A stretch of DNA of 9,874 nt, taken from contig JAWUWD010000155.1 in NCBI GenBank assembly GCA_034112085.1, positions 1-9,874 on the forward strand, written 5' to 3'. The translations under genes were made by a program, and so were the position numbers. Within the stretch, counting starts at the first letter, position 1. Each line of letters begins with the position of its first letter. Below, piece after piece: positions 6,691-9,874 of the stretch. A model generated the notes under the pieces. It was not told the DNA's origin, searched no databases, and saw only the letters and a list, made by a program, of their open reading frames with translations. Origin of the DNA: JAWUWD01 sp034112085 (lineage in GTDB: Bacteria > Bacteroidota > Bacteroidia > Cytophagales > Cyclobacteriaceae).

Positions 6691-6723
6691 AACTTTGAAC
6701 TTCAATTAATAAACTTTGAACTT
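6691..6723. repeat. Pair of 12-base direct repeats, 21 bases apart, ahead of dapD
   Basis: AACTTTGAACTT occurs at 6691-6702 and again at 6712-6723. The 21-base offset is two helical turns, so both copies face the same side of the DNA. The first copy overlaps a small dyad TTGAA-C-TTCAA (6695-6705). The second copy ends nine bases before the dapD start. Both copies lie in the 138-base divergent region between the glycosyltransferase and dapD. Confidence 0.5.
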
Positions 6724-6731
6724 ATCAAGAA

Positions 6732-7535
6732 ATGGAAATAATCGGACAAGCCTGGGCTGATCGCTCAATGTTAAAGGATACTAGTGTACAGGATGTCATT
6801 CGACAAGTTGTAGAGGATCTTGACAAAGGGAAAATAAGAGTAGCTGAACCAACTAGTGATGGGTGGAAAGTCAATGAGTGGATCAAAAAGGCTGTAATCA
6901 TGTATTTCCCAATTCAGAAAATGGAAACTATTGAAGTAGGTCCGTTCGAATTTCATGATAAAATTGGCTTGAAGTCTAATTATAAGGAATTAGGAGTAAG
7001 AGTAGTGCCACATGCAATAGCTAGATATGGTGCACATGTAGGCAAAGGAGTGATCATGATGCCATCATATATCAACATAGGTGCATTTGTGGATGAAGGC
7101 ACTATGGTTGATACTTGGGCTACTGTGGGTAGTTGTGCTCAAATAGGCAAGAACGTGCATCTAAGCGGTGGTGTAGGCATTGGAGGTGTGTTAGAGCCAG
7201 TGCAAGCAGCTCCCGTAATTATAGAAGACGGAGCATTTATTGGATCTAGATGTATAATCGTGGAAGGTGTGAGAATAGGCAAGGAAGCGGTACTTGGTGC
7301 TAATGTCGTATTAACTGGAAGCTCCAAGATCATAGATGTGACGGGAGATGAACCTATAGAAACTAAAGGGTATGTTCCAGAAAGGTCAGTAGTCATACCT
7401 GGATCTTATACTAAGAAGTTCGCTGCTGGTGAGTACAACGTTCCTTGTGCACTAATTATTGGTAAGAGAAAGGCGAGTACTGATTTGAAAACCTCGCTCA
7501 ATGATGCACTAAGAGAAAATAATGTAGCTGTTTAA
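6732..7535 (+). CDS. dapD: 2,3,4,5-tetrahydropyridine-2,6-dicarboxylate N-succinyltransferase
   Basis: This 267-residue cytoplasmic enzyme transfers succinyl from succinyl-CoA to tetrahydrodipicolinate in the succinylase branch of lysine and meso-diaminopimelate synthesis. After a helical N-terminal domain (about 1-95), residues 100-230 form a left-handed beta-helix of hexapeptide repeats. The stretch from MPSYINIGAFVDEG (110-123) through MVDTWATVGSCAQIG to GGVGIGGVLEP (146-156) is nearly identical to E. coli DapD. Length is close to the 274 residues of E. coli. A stop codon lies in frame at 6717-6719, so ATG 6732 is the only sensible start. Its presence implies that this organism makes DAP by the succinylase route. 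The DUF3108 gene follows after 75 bases on the same strand and could be co-transcribed. Confidence 0.97.
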   Translation: MEIIGQAWADRSMLKDTSVQDVIRQVVEDLDKGKIRVAEPTSDGWKVNEWIKKAVIMYFPIQKMETIEVGPFEFHDKIGLKSNYKELGVRVVPHAIARYGAHVGKGVIMMPSYINIGAFVDEGTMVDTWATVGSCAQIGKNVHLSGGVGIGGVLEPVQAAPVIIEDGAFIGSRCIIVEGVRIGKEAVLGANVVLTGSSKIIDVTGDEPIETKGYVPERSVVIPGSYTKKFAAGEYNVPCALIIGKRKASTDLKTSLNDALRENNVAV

Positions 7536-7610
7536 GTAGTTATGCATAACCTTAAATTCACTTTGGCATCAGCTTTGTTTATTCCATTCATCACACCAAA
7601 ACTTATTGTT

Positions 7611-8435
7611 ATGAAAAGGTCGATCATATTATTAGTTGGAATAGTCTTTCTTGCGTCTTTTAGTTCTAAAGAACCCGATTCACTGATCGTCAACAATGAG
7701 AGTTTTGAAGTGGGAGAGGAGATTGAGTTTAAGATGAGCGTGGGGGTTTTCACTGTAGGTAAAGCCAAAATGAAAGTTCATCCGACTATCCACAGTATCA
7801 ACTATCGAGGATGCTATAAAGTAGAGATGTGGGGTAAAACTAGTGGGATGGTCGATTGGGTTTCGAGAGTCGATGACAACTGGGGTGCATATATTGATAC
7901 CTTGTCTTTGGTGCCACATATAGCTTACCGTAAGCTTAAGGAAGGTAATTATCGAAAGAACGAATTGATCAAATTTGATCATACTACCAACAATATTGAA
8001 GTTAAAGAGGTAGACGATGAAACTGGAGTGTTCAAAGAACCATTGTACTACGCAGCGCCAATGAAAAATGTACGAAGTATGATTAGTGGATTTATGTATT
8101 TACGAACTATTGACTTTGACAATATGCCAATTGGAGATACTTTGACAATGTCTGGTTTCTTTGATGATGAGTTCTATGATTTGGATATTATCTATAACGG
8201 CAAAGGAGTGGTCAAGACCAAGGTTGGGAAATTCAATGCTATTAAATTGGTTCCTGTAGTCCCAGATAATAAACTTTTCGATGGAGAGAATTCAGTCACG
8301 GTATGGATCTCTGATGATAAAAATAGGCTACCACTAAAGGTAGAAGCGGATATGTTTCTAGGTAGTGCAGGAATTGAGATTATCAAGTACAAAGGAGTTA
8401 AGAATCCGATTAACTTTTATAAGAAGTCGAAGTAG
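7611..8435 (+). CDS. Exported DUF3108-domain protein of unknown function
   Basis: This 274-residue protein starts with a signal peptide (MKRS, then IILLVGIVFLASF; residues 1 to about 18). The mature part opens with FEVGEEIEFKMSVGVFTVGKAKM (about 32-54), the recognisable beginning of DUF3108, which resembles the 'extracellular or periplasmic beta-rich protein' type (FxxGExLxYxVxxGxxxAG). GNYRKNELIKFDH and the closing PLKVEADMFLGSAGIEIIKYKG also fit. I chose ATG 7611; an in-frame ATG at 7542 (only 6 bases after dapD) would place another hydrophobic stretch in front of the signal peptide and is less likely. No catalytic residues are known for this family. An intrinsic terminator follows 25 bases after its stop. 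Confidence 0.85.
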   Translation: MKRSIILLVGIVFLASFSSKEPDSLIVNNESFEVGEEIEFKMSVGVFTVGKAKMKVHPTIHSINYRGCYKVEMWGKTSGMVDWVSRVDDNWGAYIDTLSLVPHIAYRKLKEGNYRKNELIKFDHTTNNIEVKEVDDETGVFKEPLYYAAPMKNVRSMISGFMYLRTIDFDNMPIGDTLTMSGFFDDEFYDLDIIYNGKGVVKTKVGKFNAIKLVPVVPDNKLFDGENSVTVWISDDKNRLPLKVEADMFLGSAGIEIIKYKGVKNPINFYKKSK

Positions 8436-8460
8436 TTGTTTTCTTAAAACTATTTGATTT

Positions 8461-8497
8461 AAAACTACCAGCTATTTGCTGGCAGTTTTTGTTTTGA
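8461..8497 (+). terminator. Intrinsic terminator after the DUF3108 gene
   Basis: AAAACT-a-CCAGC pairs with GCTGG-c-AGTTTT around a five-base loop (8473-8477), giving eleven base pairs with one A/C mismatch. The stem runs into a T-rich tract (to 8497). It sits 25 bases past the stop codon and ends the dapD-DUF3108 transcript. It also overlaps the in-frame ATG at 8476, which supports the later start for the hydrolase. Confidence 0.85.
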
Positions 8498-8529
8498 GTA
8501 CATTCATTCATCTTACTAAACAGATCCCT

Positions 8530-9276
8530 ATGAAGCTCAATAAGTACCTCTTAACTATAATAGTAATATTCCTGATAAACTTAGCTCGAGCTCAGGAGGT
8601 CACTACTTTCAAAGCTGAGGATGGTGTGCAAATTACAGCTGACTTGTATCTAACGCATCCAGATACCTCTACTTTCATCATATTGTTTCATCAAGCCAAT
8701 TGGAGTAGGGGTGAATACTTAGAAATTGCCCCAATTCTCAATGCCATGGGGTACAACTGTATGGCTATAGATCAGCGATCTGGAGGATCTGTAAATGGTA
8801 TTCCTAATAAAACTAAAACCAGTGCTGAGAAGGCTATGAAGGGCACGCAATACATAGATGCCATACCTGATATGAAAGCCGCGATATCGTATGCTAAGGC
8901 TAATTTTGCTAGTGGTAAGCTGATTATTTGGGGTAGCTCTTATTCTTCTGCATTGGTATTGAAAATTGCGGGTGATATGCCGAATGAAATAGATGGTGCA
9001 TTGGCGTTTTCTCCAGGAGAATATTTCGGTAGATTCGATAAACCAGCAGATTTCATTACTTCAAGTGCTAAGAACATCACAAAGCCTGTATTTATTACTT
9101 CTGGTAAAAATGAAAAAGGGAGTTGGTGGAAGATCTTTGAAGCTATTGAATCAAATCAAAAACACTACTTCTTACCTGAAACCTCAGGTAATCATGGTTC
9201 AAGAGCACTTTGGGCAAAGTTCAATGACTCTAAAGAATATTGGAAGGCAGTAAAAGAGTTTCTAGAAGTGATATAG
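8530..9276 (+). CDS. Secreted alpha/beta hydrolase (dienelactone-hydrolase-like)
   Basis: The protein has 248 residues, with a signal peptide MKLNKYLLTIIVIFLINLARA ending near Ala21. Next come a beta strand with a DGVQITADLYL motif and the oxyanion-type loop ILFHQANWSRGEY (51-63). The nucleophile elbow is Gly135-Ser-Ser137-Tyr-Ser139, so Ser137 is the likely nucleophile; the usual final Gly of GxSxG is Ser. His222 in SGNHGSRAL is the likely catalytic histidine. The acid should lie after VFITSG (187-192), where Asp is usual; the nearest acidic residue is Glu195. Substrate is unknown (ester or lactone). The ATG at 8476 falls inside the terminator, so ATG 8530 is preferred. A convergent TPR gene follows 70 bases on. 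Confidence 0.85.
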   Translation: MKLNKYLLTIIVIFLINLARAQEVTTFKAEDGVQITADLYLTHPDTSTFIILFHQANWSRGEYLEIAPILNAMGYNCMAIDQRSGGSVNGIPNKTKTSAEKAMKGTQYIDAIPDMKAAISYAKANFASGKLIIWGSSYSSALVLKIAGDMPNEIDGALAFSPGEYFGRFDKPADFITSSAKNITKPVFITSGKNEKGSWWKIFEAIESNQKHYFLPETSGNHGSRALWAKFNDSKEYWKAVKEFLEVI

Positions 9277-9346
9277 TTCACGTGTATTTTTCCAAAACAC
9301 TTATTCTGAGTAAATCTGTAACGAACAACTGCCTAAATAATGTAGG

Positions 9347-9874
9347 TTAATTAGAAGCCACTAAATTCTCATTCCAGAATCTACTTAATATTTCTTTGAT
9401 GGCATTGGCTTCTTCTGATCTATCGAGCATAGTTAGTGCTTTGATTTTTCCGTGCAGCGCTTTTGACCTGTTTTGTGCATTCTCTAGGCTTCTATCGAAC
9501 TGAACAATCGCTTCCTCCCCACGATTTTTAGTCAAGAGCCATTCTCCATATTGCTCATAAGATGGAAAAGGAATATCGGGAGGTCCATAAGAATATTCAG
9601 ATTTGTCTTCGAATTCTGTGGCGGTTATTAAGTATTCTTCAGTTTTGCCGTCATCAACTTCCAACATAGCGATCATAGCCTTCATTTGATTGATCAAAAC
9701 ATTGGATTTGTAAATGTCTCCTTGGCTCGGAGCATATCTTGTGGGGCCAGCACTGCATATCGCAATTCCATTATCTGACACTACTAATTCAGCACCTATA
9801 ACCAATGTTTCCACTGTTGCGATTTCTTCTTTGATGGCTTCGATATTTTTGTTTTCATAAGCGAATATGCCTTT
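9347..9874 (-). CDS. TPR-repeat protein, C-terminal part (5' end outside window)
   Basis: The frame is open from the right edge (9874) to TAA at 9349-9347, giving 175 residues. A GTG codon at 9814 can act as a start, but 20 further residues (KGIFAYENKNIEAIKEEIAT) continue in frame to the edge and look like one more helix, so I regard the gene as cut off. The N-terminal visible part (VETLVIGAELV...AGPTRYAPS) is followed by helical repeats: YKSNVLINQMKAMIAMLEVD, then YEQYGEWLLTKNRGEEAIVQFDRSLENA and SKALHGKIKALTMLDRSEEANAIKEIL. The paired helices with Gly-Glu-Ala/Ala spacing are TPR-like. PPDIPFPSYEQYGEWLL is a segment I recognise in TPR proteins of Bacteroidetes, of unknown function. It is convergent with the hydrolase gene. 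Confidence 0.75.
   Translation of the reverse strand, partial: KGIFAYENKNIEAIKEEIATVETLVIGAELVVSDNGIAICSAGPTRYAPSQGDIYKSNVLINQMKAMIAMLEVDDGKTEEYLITATEFEDKSEYSYGPPDIPFPSYEQYGEWLLTKNRGEEAIVQFDRSLENAQNRSKALHGKIKALTMLDRSEEANAIKEILSRFWNENLVASN

Noticed and set aside
7139..7396. Antisense open frame inside dapD
   Set aside because: Shadow of the strongly conserved hexapeptide-repeat region of dapD.
9283..9300. GTGTATTTT...AAAACAC dyad between the hydrolase and TPR genes
   Set aside because: Imperfect, AT-rich and without a following T-run, although its position between convergent genes is suggestive.

Overview
The window looks like chromosomal DNA from a Bacteroidetes bacterium, probably a marine or free-living member of the Cytophagales. 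The evidence is a T9SS type-B C-terminal sorting domain at the left edge, moderately AT-rich DNA, short intergenic gaps, a DUF3108 protein, and a DtxR-family metal regulator of the Bacteroidetes kind. The order-level guess is inference; the phylum is well supported by the sorting domain. I see no rRNA, tRNA, CRISPR array or insertion sequence.

Layout. Positions 1-288 (+) hold the last 95 residues of a large secreted protein (T9SS cargo). A 62-residue PspC-domain membrane protein follows at 324-512 (+). From 5184 down to 551 (-) lies a five-gene metal-ion module in the order DtxR/MntR-type regulator, TroA-type binding lipoprotein, ABC ATPase, permease 1 fused to a second DtxR-like regulator domain, and permease 2. 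The first three genes overlap by ATGA (4 bases) and permease 1 follows the ATPase after 4 bases. Permease 2 is set apart by 87 bases that hold an operator-like half-site. A 302-base gap upstream of the regulator carries two near-identical palindromes of the form TTTAGA-N4-yCTAAA, which I interpret as the regulator's operators. Further right are a GT4-like glycosyltransferase (6593-5487, -), divergent dapD for lysine/diaminopimelate synthesis (6732-7535, +), a DUF3108 exported protein (7611-8435, +) with a clear intrinsic terminator, a secreted alpha/beta hydrolase (8530-9276, +), and a TPR protein cut off by the right edge (9874-9347, -).

How it works together. The lipoprotein should capture Mn2+, Fe2+ or Zn2+ in the periplasm, pass it to the two permeases, and the ATPase would drive import. 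The standalone regulator has every metal ligand expected of the MntR/DtxR dimer domain, with Glu where DtxR has Cys, and would shut off its own operon when metal is plentiful. The most interesting item is permease 1: its last ~134 residues are a second winged-helix plus metal-binding dimerisation domain with the same ligands. This resembles Chlamydia YtgCR, in which a permease and repressor are made as one polypeptide and the repressor is released by cleavage. A membrane-tethered or releasable metal sensor working beside a soluble one in the same operon is the main hypothesis to test here.
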